A stretch of 64,000 bases of DNA. It comes from a virus. Positions 21,601 to 30,900 of this stretch are shown one piece after another; position 1 is the stretch's first letter, and the number at the start of each line of letters is the position of its first letter. A program made the translations under genes and the position numbers. The notes below the pieces were generated by a model. It saw only the letters and a list, made by a program, of their open reading frames with translations, was not told the DNA's origin and made no database searches. Location of the stretch: the IMG/VR virus record IMGVR_UViG_3300008339_000021, positions 26,206 to 90,205 of that record, one strand, 5' to 3'.

Positions 21601-24600
21601 TTTTAGATTTTTATAAGTTTTATAATGTTCTCTTAGCATATCTATGGTGATAGGGTCATACTCATTTTTTAGTATTCCTTTATCCAACATGTCTTGTCTT
21701 ATCTCTGCAACGAATGGAACTTTTTCTGTACCCTTAGAACCTGTATTAAAATACTCTAATGTCTTTTCTAGATAGTTTGGATTTGCAGTACCAAATAATG
21801 AATGTGCTTTTGATTCTTCTGAAACAACTTCCATTCCTGGAATCTCTAATTGTTTTCCTGCTGATTTTCCACTAACTAATTGTAGTTCTTTTAATTGCTC
21901 ATCTAAGTATGTTATATTAGCTTCTTTATTTGCAAATGATCCTAGATAATGACCAAGTTCATGTGCAGTAACTTTTTTAAGATCTCCTGCTGCAAACTTA
22001 TCTCCACTTACAAATAATTGATTGTCTTTCATTCCATAGAAACCAGCCTTATCTCCAAATATTTTTTCTGTTTCTGATATAGCAGTATTAACAGAATTTA
22101 ATTCTGCTTCTAAAGGGTCAACTAAATTTTTATAATCTTGTGTTGACATCTTACCTTCATCATAAAAAATAGTAAAATAATCTATTTGATCTTCTAAACT
22201 TTTTCTTTTATTTAATTGGTTGCCATAAACTTTATTTAAATTATTCATTGTAGACATACCCTCTATCAAGGTTTCTGGTGTTTGTCCAGCTAATGATGGA
22301 GTATTGTCAATCATTAACTGTAATCTTCTTTTGCCTTCTTCAGTTTGCCATAACTCAATTTTGTTATTTCTCATGTCATCAATGACATTGGCAGCAATTT
22401 CATTATCTGATTTATTTACTATTTGTTTTGCTTGAGTTGAAATTGATTCTTGAGATACTCCTGTGGATTGTGAAGCTTTCCATTCTTTAAACATTTCTGC
22501 ATCTTTTGCAGTACCTAATGGAAGAACTTGTTCTGGCTCAAATGCTACATATGTATTACCACCTTCTCCCTGAAACATGTCTCTACCTATTACACCATCT
22601 GCTCCTTCTAATCTAGCTTCTGTAGGTGTAATAAGATTTGATCCTAAACCACTTCCTCTAAACTCTTTAGCTTTATCAGTAAACTCATATGATTGATCAA
22701 GGACTGTAGGATTTTCTAAATTTAACAAGACAGGTTTTCTTGTCCCTTTCATTTCCTCTAATTCATATAACCATCCTTTATCTTGTGTTGCATAGAATGG
22801 TCTTCCACTTTCAGCAAGAACTTCATCTCCTCTATTAACATGATAAAGAATATCCTGTGCTGAACTATTAGGAAATGTTTGTCTTAAATACTCAGCATAT
22901 TCATCTGCCGTACCAATTTTACTTAACTCAGGATAACTATTATATATGGATTCAATTTCTGGAGTAACACCTGAAACTCCTGCAATGCCTAGTTGATCAT
23001 CTGCTGTAGTTAATGCTTGTTCTTCTGCAAGAGCTTGATCAATATTCAATGGTTGTCTAGTTGTGTTAAGTCCTTCAACTGTTCCAGAAACTTCTTTTAT
23101 AGTTGCCTTCTCTGTATTTAATAAAACATATTCAGGTTGACCAAAAAGATTTGTACCTTCTATATAATCATAACCTTGTTTTTGGAGATCTTTAAGTACT
23201 GATTGTTTTATTCTTTCCATAGAACCCTCATACTTATATCCTTTAGCATTTGAGGGAAGTCTAATTTCATGTAGACCACCATTTGGATTTTCTCTAGCAT
23301 ATTTTAAAGCCCAAGATCCTTCTTCAAGATCTGGTGACATATAAAAGCCTGCATAACTTCTACCTTTTTTATTTTGTCTTTGAGCTAATCTTAATGGGTC
23401 TATATCAGCTACTGTTGCATTTTTATCAAGACCTCCGTGATAGAAAACTATATCATCAGTATTTTGTGTTATTGTATTCTGATTAAGAGGATCATATGAT
23501 TTAGCAACTTCTTTATATTCATCTGGTAATATAAATTCTTTTTCAGGCTGTCCTGCAAATGATAATGCTGCTGGATCATTTTTAACATTATATTCTTCTA
23601 ATTTTGAAAATGGTACTTTAGTTTCTAAATATACCATCTCATTTGCTTTATCAATATACTGACCAGTTACTGGATCAAACACATATGTATTAACAGCATG
23701 TGGTGCACCCCTTTCTCCTACTTTTTGTGTACTCCACCATTTACCAGCTGTATTCTGAGGAAAAAATGAACCTATGCGTTCTACACCATTTTCATCTACA
23801 TATCTTATTGCAGCTGGATCTTGCATAGCCTCTGCTATTTCTGATTCAGACATTTCAGCTACTGGTCCATAATCCCAATTATTATACTCATTAGCAGTTT
23901 TACTTTCTGAAGGTAAATATCCTGGAATTTCACTTCTATATAAAGAAACTTCAGTATCTAATGTTTTTGGAATATTTTCATATACTTGAGCAGCTGTTTT
24001 GCCTTCATTCAAAAGAGTGTTAATGTTTGCACCTATATATCTGCTATTATTTGTTAAGCTTCCAATATTACTTCTCATTATTTTAAATTCACCAAGATTT
24101 GCATACTTAGTAAATCTATTTAATGGGTTTGTTAAATTAGTAAATGCTTCAGTTGCATTTCCAATATTTGGATTACCCACAACTAAACCACTCTGTAAGG
24201 GTGAATTATATAAAAATGAATAATTACCTGATGTAGGTAATACACCGAGACTACCCGGCTTTCTAAGTTCATTAATTGCTTTAAATGTATTTGCCGCAGG
24301 TTTAATAAGTGGTAAAACACCTAGACCTCCCCATAGTAAATTTTCAAATCCTTTAGCATGATCTCCTTCTGAAAACCCTTCATAGGCTTGTTGAATATGT
24401 CCTTGTGGTTTTAATGCTTCATATGCAAAATATGCATTAAGAGCATTACCTCCTGTTAACCATGGTAGAGATTTAATTGGTGCATAAGCTAAAGCTCTTG
24501 ATGCTCCTATAAGACCTAAACCTCCCATAGCAATTGTTCCTGGTAGATTATAAAGAAATGAACTTTGAAAATCCTGCATGTTGTCAGCAAGCATTGCTTT

Positions 24601-26325
24601 CTCATATTTATCAGCTTCTTCTTGAGTCATGTAAACTGTTTGCCCAGCCATCTCATCTGGGGTAACAAATTTTGTCAATTGTTCTCCTGTTATAGGATCT
24701 TTACCAGCAGGAACCTCAAATTGATATTGATAGTATTGACCACCCCAACCATCTTCATCACCTCCAACATACATTTTATTAGGTCTCCATTCATCTGTTT
24801 CACTAATTTGAACAGCTACTTTACCTTTTTTCCAATCTTCTTCATCTTGTTCTATTGTTGGAAAATATTTTTTCTTATATGCTTGTGGTTCTAAGTTTTG
24901 GTAATCTTTTAAATTATTTATTAATGCTTTATCTAAGTCTGTTGGTTCTACTACTAGATTTTTATATGTATCATCAGCAGCAAGTTTTACAAGTTCATTT
25001 GATTTTGGTTTCCACCCCCATTTACCTGAACGTAGTGCTTGAAGTATTTGTGCACCCCATTCTTGTCTACCAGTAGCATTAGGAGAAACAATATCTATAT
25101 TAGCACCATGACTATCAATAAATTCTCTATCTCTTGCTAGAGTAATAATATCATTATCTGTCCACCTATCTATTAGATCTGTTGTTTGATCTTTCTCATA
25201 TGGTTTTTCATAATCATCACTATATGCTATATAAGCTTTTGCATAGTTTTCTATTTCTTTAAAATCTTTTCCATATGATTTATAAAGATCTTCTTTTGTT
25301 CCTAGTTTTTTTACATTAGCTAAATAACTTACTGCATTATCTAAACTATATCCTTTCTTCTCCATTAAATCAAGGACAGCTTTCTTAGTTTGATATTCAT
25401 GGTATTCATCTGCTTGACCCATGAAATCTCCAAAGTAATTTTCTATAGTTTCTTTAGTACCTACACCAAGTTTATTTATTATATCATCTGTTCTAAGACC
25501 ACTATCCCATATTCTTGTATAAATTTCATTTGATGGAAATAATTCTACATTTCCAGTAGTTTCATTTTTATTTATAAAGTAACCTTGAGCCTTAAGTTGA
25601 TTTTCATATTCAGGATCTGTACTTAATCTTGATTCATATTCAGTTAATGGAATTGTTTCAAGTGGATCTAGTTTGTCAAACTTATTTTTCTTTTTAAAGT
25701 CTGCTTCTCTTTGAGCTAATTTTTCTTGCCATAATCTTTCTTCTTCTTCTTCTCTCTTTTTTTGTTCTTCAGCCAGTCTTAATTTTTCTTCTTCTTCTAT
25801 TTGAAGTCCTACAGCTTCTCTTTCTGCTTCAAGTTTTGCTATTGCTTCTGGAGTAAGACACTGTCCCATATAAGGACTTGTACCTGGTTGACATACTAAT
25901 GGATTACCATTTATATCTACTGGTGCATATGGATTACTTTCTACAGAGGTTACTGTGTTACCTGAGATACCTTTATAGAAAGCCGGGGTTCCTATGGGTG
26001 CTGTTACCATATTTCCTGTATACAAATCTGTTTTGTATCCATAAGGAAATACTGTTGGTAAAGTATTTATTATTTCTTCTTCAGTTTTTTGATCAGTTGG
26101 TAATGTATTTACTAGTTGTTCATTAGTTATTTGAACAGGTTGAATTAATGAAGGATCTACTGGTGTTGATCCTAACAAAGGATCAGTAGGAAAAAATCCT
26201 TCTACTGGACTATTCCAATTTGATGTTACAACTGGTTGAGTTTCTTTATTTTTTTTTCTTCTTAAAAATTTAGGAGGCCAAGCTGTTTGTTCTTGTGGTA
26301 TTCCTGTTATTTTATACTTTGCCAT
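18697..26325 (-). CDS. Giant polyvalent protein: three ADP-ribosyltransferase-like domains, HELGH metallopeptidase motif, nucleotidyltransferase
   Basis: A 2542-residue multidomain protein, likely virion cargo delivered into the host. In order: an unrecognised N-terminal region with a charged coiled coil (about 170-220) and a hydrophobic stretch (about 590-640). A first ADP-ribosyltransferase-like domain (about 790-935) has LYRS (R797), WWST (S865-T866) and EKEFILP (E928-x-E930), the R-S-ExE triad of this superfamily. A second (about 955-1080) has FYHGG (H963), FYMSPD and PEYVLLNTEKA. A third (about 1155-1275) has LYHVNRG (H1162), FYATQD and YVAFEPEQV, like ART domains of phage polyvalent proteins. 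A zinc metallopeptidase motif HELGH lies at 1455-1459. A minimal nucleotidyltransferase has GSS at 1857-1859 and DID at 1873-1875. Short hydrophobic stretches lie near 1608 and 2411. The C-terminus is ELTDKEIEDYIRKGYTVIEE. The ATG shares one base with the upstream TAA. Confidence 0.85.
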   Translation of the reverse strand: MAKYKITGIPQEQTAWPPKFLRRKKNKETQPVVTSNWNSPVEGFFPTDPLLGSTPVDPSLIQPVQITNEQLVNTLPTDQKTEEEIINTLPTVFPYGYKTDLYTGNMVTAPIGTPAFYKGISGNTVTSVESNPYAPVDINGNPLVCQPGTSPYMGQCLTPEAIAKLEAEREAVGLQIEEEEKLRLAEEQKKREEEEERLWQEKLAQREADFKKKNKFDKLDPLETIPLTEYESRLSTDPEYENQLKAQGYFINKNETTGNVELFPSNEIYTRIWDSGLRTDDIINKLGVGTKETIENYFGDFMGQADEYHEYQTKKAVLDLMEKKGYSLDNAVSYLANVKKLGTKEDLYKSYGKDFKEIENYAKAYIAYSDDYEKPYEKDQTTDLIDRWTDNDIITLARDREFIDSHGANIDIVSPNATGRQEWGAQILQALRSGKWGWKPKSNELVKLAADDTYKNLVVEPTDLDKALINNLKDYQNLEPQAYKKKYFPTIEQDEEDWKKGKVAVQISETDEWRPNKMYVGGDEDGWGGQYYQYQFEVPAGKDPITGEQLTKFVTPDEMAGQTVYMTQEEADKYEKAMLADNMQDFQSSFLYNLPGTIAMGGLGLIGASRALAYAPIKSLPWLTGGNALNAYFAYEALKPQGHIQQAYEGFSEGDHAKGFENLLWGGLGVLPLIKPAANTFKAINELRKPGSLGVLPTSGNYSFLYNSPLQSGLVVGNPNIGNATEAFTNLTNPLNRFTKYANLGEFKIMRSNIGSLTNNSRYIGANINTLLNEGKTAAQVYENIPKTLDTEVSLYRSEIPGYLPSESKTANEYNNWDYGPVAEMSESEIAEAMQDPAAIRYVDENGVERIGSFFPQNTAGKWWSTQKVGERGAPHAVNTYVFDPVTGQYIDKANEMVYLETKVPFSKLEEYNVKNDPAALSFAGQPEKEFILPDEYKEVAKSYDPLNQNTITQNTDDIVFYHGGLDKNATVADIDPLRLAQRQNKKGRSYAGFYMSPDLEEGSWALKYARENPNGGLHEIRLPSNAKGYKYEGSMERIKQSVLKDLQKQGYDYIEGTNLFGQPEYVLLNTEKATIKEVSGTVEGLNTTRQPLNIDQALAEEQALTTADDQLGIAGVSGVTPEIESIYNSYPELSKIGTADEYAEYLRQTFPNSSAQDILYHVNRGDEVLAESGRPFYATQDKGWLYELEEMKGTRKPVLLNLENPTVLDQSYEFTDKAKEFRGSGLGSNLITPTEARLEGADGVIGRDMFQGEGGNTYVAFEPEQVLPLGTAKDAEMFKEWKASQSTGVSQESISTQAKQIVNKSDNEIAANVIDDMRNNKIELWQTEEGKRRLQLMIDNTPSLAGQTPETLIEGMSTMNNLNKVYGNQLNKRKSLEDQIDYFTIFYDEGKMSTQDYKNLVDPLEAELNSVNTAISETEKIFGDKAGFYGMKDNQLFVSGDKFAAGDLKKVTAHELGHYLGSFANKEANITYLDEQLKELQLVSGKSAGKQLEIPGMEVVSEESKAHSLFGTANPNYLEKTLEYFNTGSKGTEKVPFVAEIRQDMLDKGILKNEYDPITIDMLREHYKTYKNLKGEKYPLRLYDIMENNPKNFSILKNVINALPIIAGGVATTLSLANEEQTDGNVTQAGAPIMILAAFLSRNPKIKIPNQLRTLMSDYGKKGLKALNTVNKVNYFNNQIKALAKEHDELVKELGSVWPDDWAVDPSKKGLLAREEELGKLLNTKKRKFENYFEDKNRLIPKSRKMYERQQDINKYSKIKQDFVKTGEGLEQTQPSIYKGAVTTGEQVVTDFSTGEKIKAQVELPKVDVKYSIQDGELVVKDASTNEPVISQEYVNSLSNSKQKVETDIPGAKVFGSSVLVTEAGMPHITGDIDVLISESAYNKNVKDKFSFVQDYGPAKQHSVYPQYGQEGTLDFNIVHENPNGTVKPVWRKDVNTQEETSLEVELFRQFYPEQFQKASIESIKTGKPIEINMSTEEFMNGIDSKVKTVIDSYEATPLTKWGSYKSSKEKHIVRPDVLIEYGDPAVVAKGQEAYIKSIAGHKATLGHQFKVEDLSDPAKNMDALIAMGFKGDDVVRVANDPARMQLALNDYYINMTTFTREISPHNLPLTTDKVKTIENALTEWYPAAGGGSLNGMGLNTVRKGNPIHVYDTENAIIGHRQIGIKTDISNPEAYVKSINRATSGTYVYTPEEAKQVQEIFLKYLPQYKYQLDNIKESRDILNLIIADSDYTQGKLALDEMAETMGIRAIAKDADIATPTYGASRSQYASLFGNFDELVDSMLYSYKKYHTAPKSGFQRKEKLESLIANKASTSSQISTIDDFNKINSIIDNGIINANTRLSLIRNEYNALIAQQEALINKFTKGAQTEYNAVEKRIQELQTRASEIYNERQILEVKKNKFKSKLQNVGLAVGATGALVGIYYAGQIPTETEQQLIDRGIDYELFTDDKDLYPTARRYIYNNPKAQVWPSGERIIIKNGRVMPPVSLTVINDEIVFDPNYQMNQGTTNKKQFGGDSNFLEMELTDKEIEDYIRKGYTVIEE

Positions 26326-27953
26326 TATTTTACGATTTCAAATGTATAACCTAGTTTTTCTAATTCTAATTTAGTAGCTTCATCTACTTCATCTCCTATA
26401 TCATATTCTCCTCCTGATTGCCATTTAGTTAGTCTTGGAATAGAAATATCTTCTACTACATAACCACCCTTTACATATTGATCAATTTCATTTTGAGTAA
26501 GTTCAGTTTCAATAGGTGTTGGATTGGTTCTAGCTTTTTCTTCTAGCTCTTTAATTTTTGCTCCATATTCCATCTCTGGAGAAAATCTAGATACATAAGC
26601 AGTTCTTCCATTACCTGGTTTCATTCCAGACCACATACCTACATTAAAATCAAAGTCTGATGCCCTACCATTGCTATCTACATAGATAGGTTTTCCATCT
26701 TCTCTATAATGGGAAAATGTCATAGCATGGGAAGTACCCGGTCCCTTAATATTTATTATATCTCCAGTCTGTAGTAATCCTTTTTCTTGTGCATCAAAAT
26801 CTGGGTCAGTTGTTTTAGTTACTCTTTCAAAAGGTACAGTACCTTTATTTACAGCATTAATAAATTTATCATTTGACTCAAATGCAGTTTTAGAAACATC
26901 ACTAAACTCAGGCTCACACATCCAACCTGATCCTGCAGCCCACATACAGTTTGCAGGATTAGGCATTCCCAATCTACTTTCTAAAGTTGGTACACCTCTG
27001 TTTTTCCAAGCAGTTGCTGCACTCATGCCTTTACCTTCTTCTGGATAAACATCATATATAACATCCCATGCTGTATCTACAACTTCTTGTGGAAGGTATC
27101 TTCCTCTATCCAACATTTCTTGGATCTGATCTGTTTCTAAACAACGTCCTTCATCAACACATAATGTTTCAGTACCTGTTACTACATCTGATATCTCTGC
27201 TTCTTTTTTAACTGGAATCTCTGGAAATTCTTTTTGCTCAACAATACCTCTCAAATGATATGGTATAGGAACCATATAATTTGACATTGCATTATTAGTT
27301 TTATCTGCAGGTGCAGCATCTGGATTTTGTTGTCTCCATATATAATAGTCCTGAAGCATATTCTGCATGTAATTATAATCTTCAGGCAACCATTGTGTAG
27401 GTTCTCCTATTTGAGTTTCTGCAGCTTTAATTTGCTGATCCCATTCTTCTGGGGATTCTGGAAAAACACCGGGAATATATGTAGGTACTATTTGAACAGG
27501 TGATACATCTCCACCACCTTGAAAGTACATTGCTTGTGGATCATAGATCTTTTTCTTATAGTTCTTCTTTTTGAATAAAGGATTCTTTTTAAATAAAGAG
27601 TTCTTTTTACTTTTTGCAAATATTCTATTAGTGGCTAATAAACTTTTAGAATACTTTTTACTACCACCTTTCTTTGCTTCTTCTAATGGAACTTCAGTAA
27701 CTACATTTGTATCAAACTGATGCATACCGGAATATGGAGAAAGAACTTTTCCATTTGCCATAATAGGCACTCCTGTATTAGACATATCAATTGTACCATC
27801 CTCAGTATAGATATCCATTGACTGTTTGTTTCTAAATGGAGAATCATCTCTGTATCCCATTTTAGAATTATAATCAATGTCTCTTTTCTTAGCCGGCTTT
27901 TTTGCTTTGTCTAAGTTTTTTAAAGTTTCTAAAAGTAACTTCTTGTTATACAT
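26325..27953 (-). CDS. Papain-like (CHAP/NlpC-type) cysteine peptidase candidate, virion-associated
   Basis: A 542-residue protein. The N-terminal third is basic and rich in Lys/Tyr, with HQFDTNVVTEVPL and a QGGGDV motif. A possible papain-fold peptidase occupies about residues 325-440: NCMWAAGSG (C336 as nucleophile), GDIIN, SHAMTFSHY (H409) and YVDSNG (D426/N428 as third residue). This order and style fit CHAP or NlpC/P60 enzymes that cut peptidoglycan cross-links, or a protein-processing protease. The C-terminus carries ELTQNEIDQYVKGGYVVED, nearly the same motif as the end of the next gene's product. Both flanking junctions are TAATG one-base overlaps, so it is coupled to the muzzle-like gene and to the giant ART protein. 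Cell-wall opening during DNA entry is the simplest role; processing of GG-containing virion proteins is an alternative. Confidence 0.65.
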   Translation of the reverse strand: MYNKKLLLETLKNLDKAKKPAKKRDIDYNSKMGYRDDSPFRNKQSMDIYTEDGTIDMSNTGVPIMANGKVLSPYSGMHQFDTNVVTEVPLEEAKKGGSKKYSKSLLATNRIFAKSKKNSLFKKNPLFKKKNYKKKIYDPQAMYFQGGGDVSPVQIVPTYIPGVFPESPEEWDQQIKAAETQIGEPTQWLPEDYNYMQNMLQDYYIWRQQNPDAAPADKTNNAMSNYMVPIPYHLRGIVEQKEFPEIPVKKEAEISDVVTGTETLCVDEGRCLETDQIQEMLDRGRYLPQEVVDTAWDVIYDVYPEEGKGMSAATAWKNRGVPTLESRLGMPNPANCMWAAGSGWMCEPEFSDVSKTAFESNDKFINAVNKGTVPFERVTKTTDPDFDAQEKGLLQTGDIINIKGPGTSHAMTFSHYREDGKPIYVDSNGRASDFDFNVGMWSGMKPGNGRTAYVSRFSPEMEYGAKIKELEEKARTNPTPIETELTQNEIDQYVKGGYVVEDISIPRLTKWQSGGEYDIGDEVDEATKLELEKLGYTFEIVK

Positions 27954-30900
27954 TATCTTGGAGAATATTGTGTTTTTGTATTTACTATTTTTAAGATCAT
28001 GTTTGTATCCCTTGAGTTACTCTTAGATAGTTTTAGAAAATTAATATAATGCCTAAACTTTTTCCTTTGTAATTCAGGTTTAGCATAATCTAAATTTAGT
28101 AAATTTAATACTTTATCATATCCATTAGGTGCAGTAACCCAAATGTTTCTATCTTCATAATTTCCTAAAAGTACAGTAGAATCTGGACTTGGAAAATATG
28201 GTCCAGGTGCTGGAGGATATGATGACCCAATTGGAAATTCTCCTCTATCTTTAGTTATATCCCAAAATTGATTTATTCTATACTTGTTTTCTTCCTTAGA
28301 GTAAAGTATATCATAACTAGCTTGATTAGATCCAAGCTTTGGAAATTGAAGAGATAATGGTATATCATTCTTTGGATAAAGATTTAAATTCAAATATCCT
28401 GATACTTGTTCTGTATTATGTATTACAGCCTGATCAAAATTATAATCAAGAATATGGAACTGATCTATACATAAGTTTCTATCTCTTCTGTAGCACTCTA
28501 AATAGTATTCAATACTTTTTATAGTATTAATCATCTGAGCAGTAACAACTGGTAATTCAATTTCAAATGGATATTGTACACCATAGAAATTACAATAGTC
28601 ATTACAATATGCACTGTGTTTCCATATACCATCTACCTTAGTTGTTAAGAATGTTCCTTTACTTGGTATATAGAAATTAGGATGCCAGTCATGAAAACTA
28701 ATCCAAAATTGTAATTTAGGGTCATAACTTATTGTCCATGATGCATCAGTAAAGTATTGTGGATTTCCTAATTTAAATTTATTGTATCTAGTTGGTTTAC
28801 CATCTGGACCAAATGTAACTGGTATCATAAAGTTATCATAGAAAGAATCATAGATAACTTGATTTTTATATTCATCTTTTAATCTAAAATCTCTTTTAGA
28901 AAAATATAATACACTATTGTCATTATCATAACTTGCCATGCAAGATATACCAGCAACTGGATTATCTGTGTGTGGATAATTAGGGAAATCCTCAAGTAGT
29001 TTGAATGGTAAGAATTCACTGAACCACCATTTCATTCCATCTTGTGATATCTCTGTTAAGCCTTCTCTGTAGGAAAATACTTTACCCTGATTTTGTGAAA
29101 TATAATAAAGTCCGGCTGGAGTTGATACTACACCATATTTATTTTGAGATGATCCATATTCATATGGTTTTTCAGCTACTACTACATTTTGAGGAGCTTG
29201 TTCAAATAAACCTCCATCTCCAACAGTAACTTTAGTTCCACTATCATCCAATTGTATAGAATCAACACCTTGATAAATTAAAGGACTGTCATTTTCAAAT
29301 GTGATAAATAAACCTGTCTTAGCAAAACTTTTTACTGAACTAAGTTTACTTTTAAAGTCTACTTTATTTAAAGGCAAAAATGTTCTCCATGCATCTATAT
29401 TACTTGCATCTTGTTGTTGTAAAGAATAGGTTACTCTATTAGGATAAGTTACATAACATAACTCAGCAATATTTGGATCATATGAAACACCCTGAAGATA
29501 TCCTGCTGTAAAATACTGATTAAATAAAAATCTAGATGCACTTAAACTAAAGTCATATGCATAGAAATTTCCTTTTGTAAGAATTTGTGGATTTGAATCA
29601 AACAAAGATGGAAGATCAGTATAGTTATATTTACTATATGGTCTTTCATAATCAAATGTTCCAACATCTCTAAAATCAACTAGTACTTCTGACTCAACAA
29701 AGAAATCTCTAATTCCATTTGCAGATGTATAAAAATAAGAATCTTTTACTCCAAATATGCCTGGATAAATTAACCATGAATTATTTGAAATACTATAGTA
29801 TACATTATCTAAATCATAATAACTTCTAGGCAATAATCCATCTCCATAATCAGGAGTACTCTGAAACATATCAAGAATATTTTGTAGATTAAAATCACTA
29901 ATATCCCATGGTTGACTATTAACTTGAAACTTTGGTTCAGGAATCATTTGATTTAAGAAATAATTCCATTCAATATTATCTGGAACATCATACAACCATT
30001 CATAAAAGAAGTGCATGATGTTTTTTTCTGTAAACCTATTTATATAGGTATCTCCACCAAAAAATACTGGAGTATATAATTTTTTTTGTGTAAAGTTCTC
30101 AATACTACATGTATTACCAAAACTTGTAGAGCTTAATGTATTTGCTCCACTTGTAGCTTGAAAATTAATTTTTTGTTCACATGGTGTTGCTACTACTTGT
30201 TGTATAGTATCAACTTGTCCATATTGATTTTCAATTCTGTATTTTAGACCAACATAGTGACTAGCAATATTATTTATAAAATTATTTGATTTACCAGTAT
30301 CTCTCCAATTTATTTTATTTGGTGTAAAAGCACTTCCACCTGGAATACTAGCAAGGGGGTTAAATGTTCTAATTGCATAATTTAAAGTCATAAGAGATTG
30401 ATCTATACTATCTCCATTTCCTTGTAATAAATAATGAGGACCCATACTAGTTCCTGTAGCATTTCCTCTTTTAGTTCTTACTACTGCTAACTTAGGTCTT
30501 TTAATATTATTGATTGTATATTTTTTAAGATTTCCAGAACTATCAATAAATTCAGGCATAGCTTGTAATTGATCATATACATATATACCTTCTTCCATTA
30601 CAAATCTTTTATCAAAGGAGTCATTAGGTTTTACAAATCTCCAGTAATCTCCATGACTTACCATCTCTAATGCATATTGTCTTTTTCTTACAATAGCATA
30701 AATTGTTTCTGTTGCTAGTTGTGCACCTTCAACAAAATAAAATAATAACTGACCACCATTGCTTATACCACCTAAGAAGTTATTAATTGTAGGTCCAAGC
30801 ATTTCATAACCAGTATATGTTTTATCATATGTTGGTGTTGTAATATATTTACCATCTTGAGCAACTTGCTCATATGTAGTTTTAAATAAATTTTCAAGTG

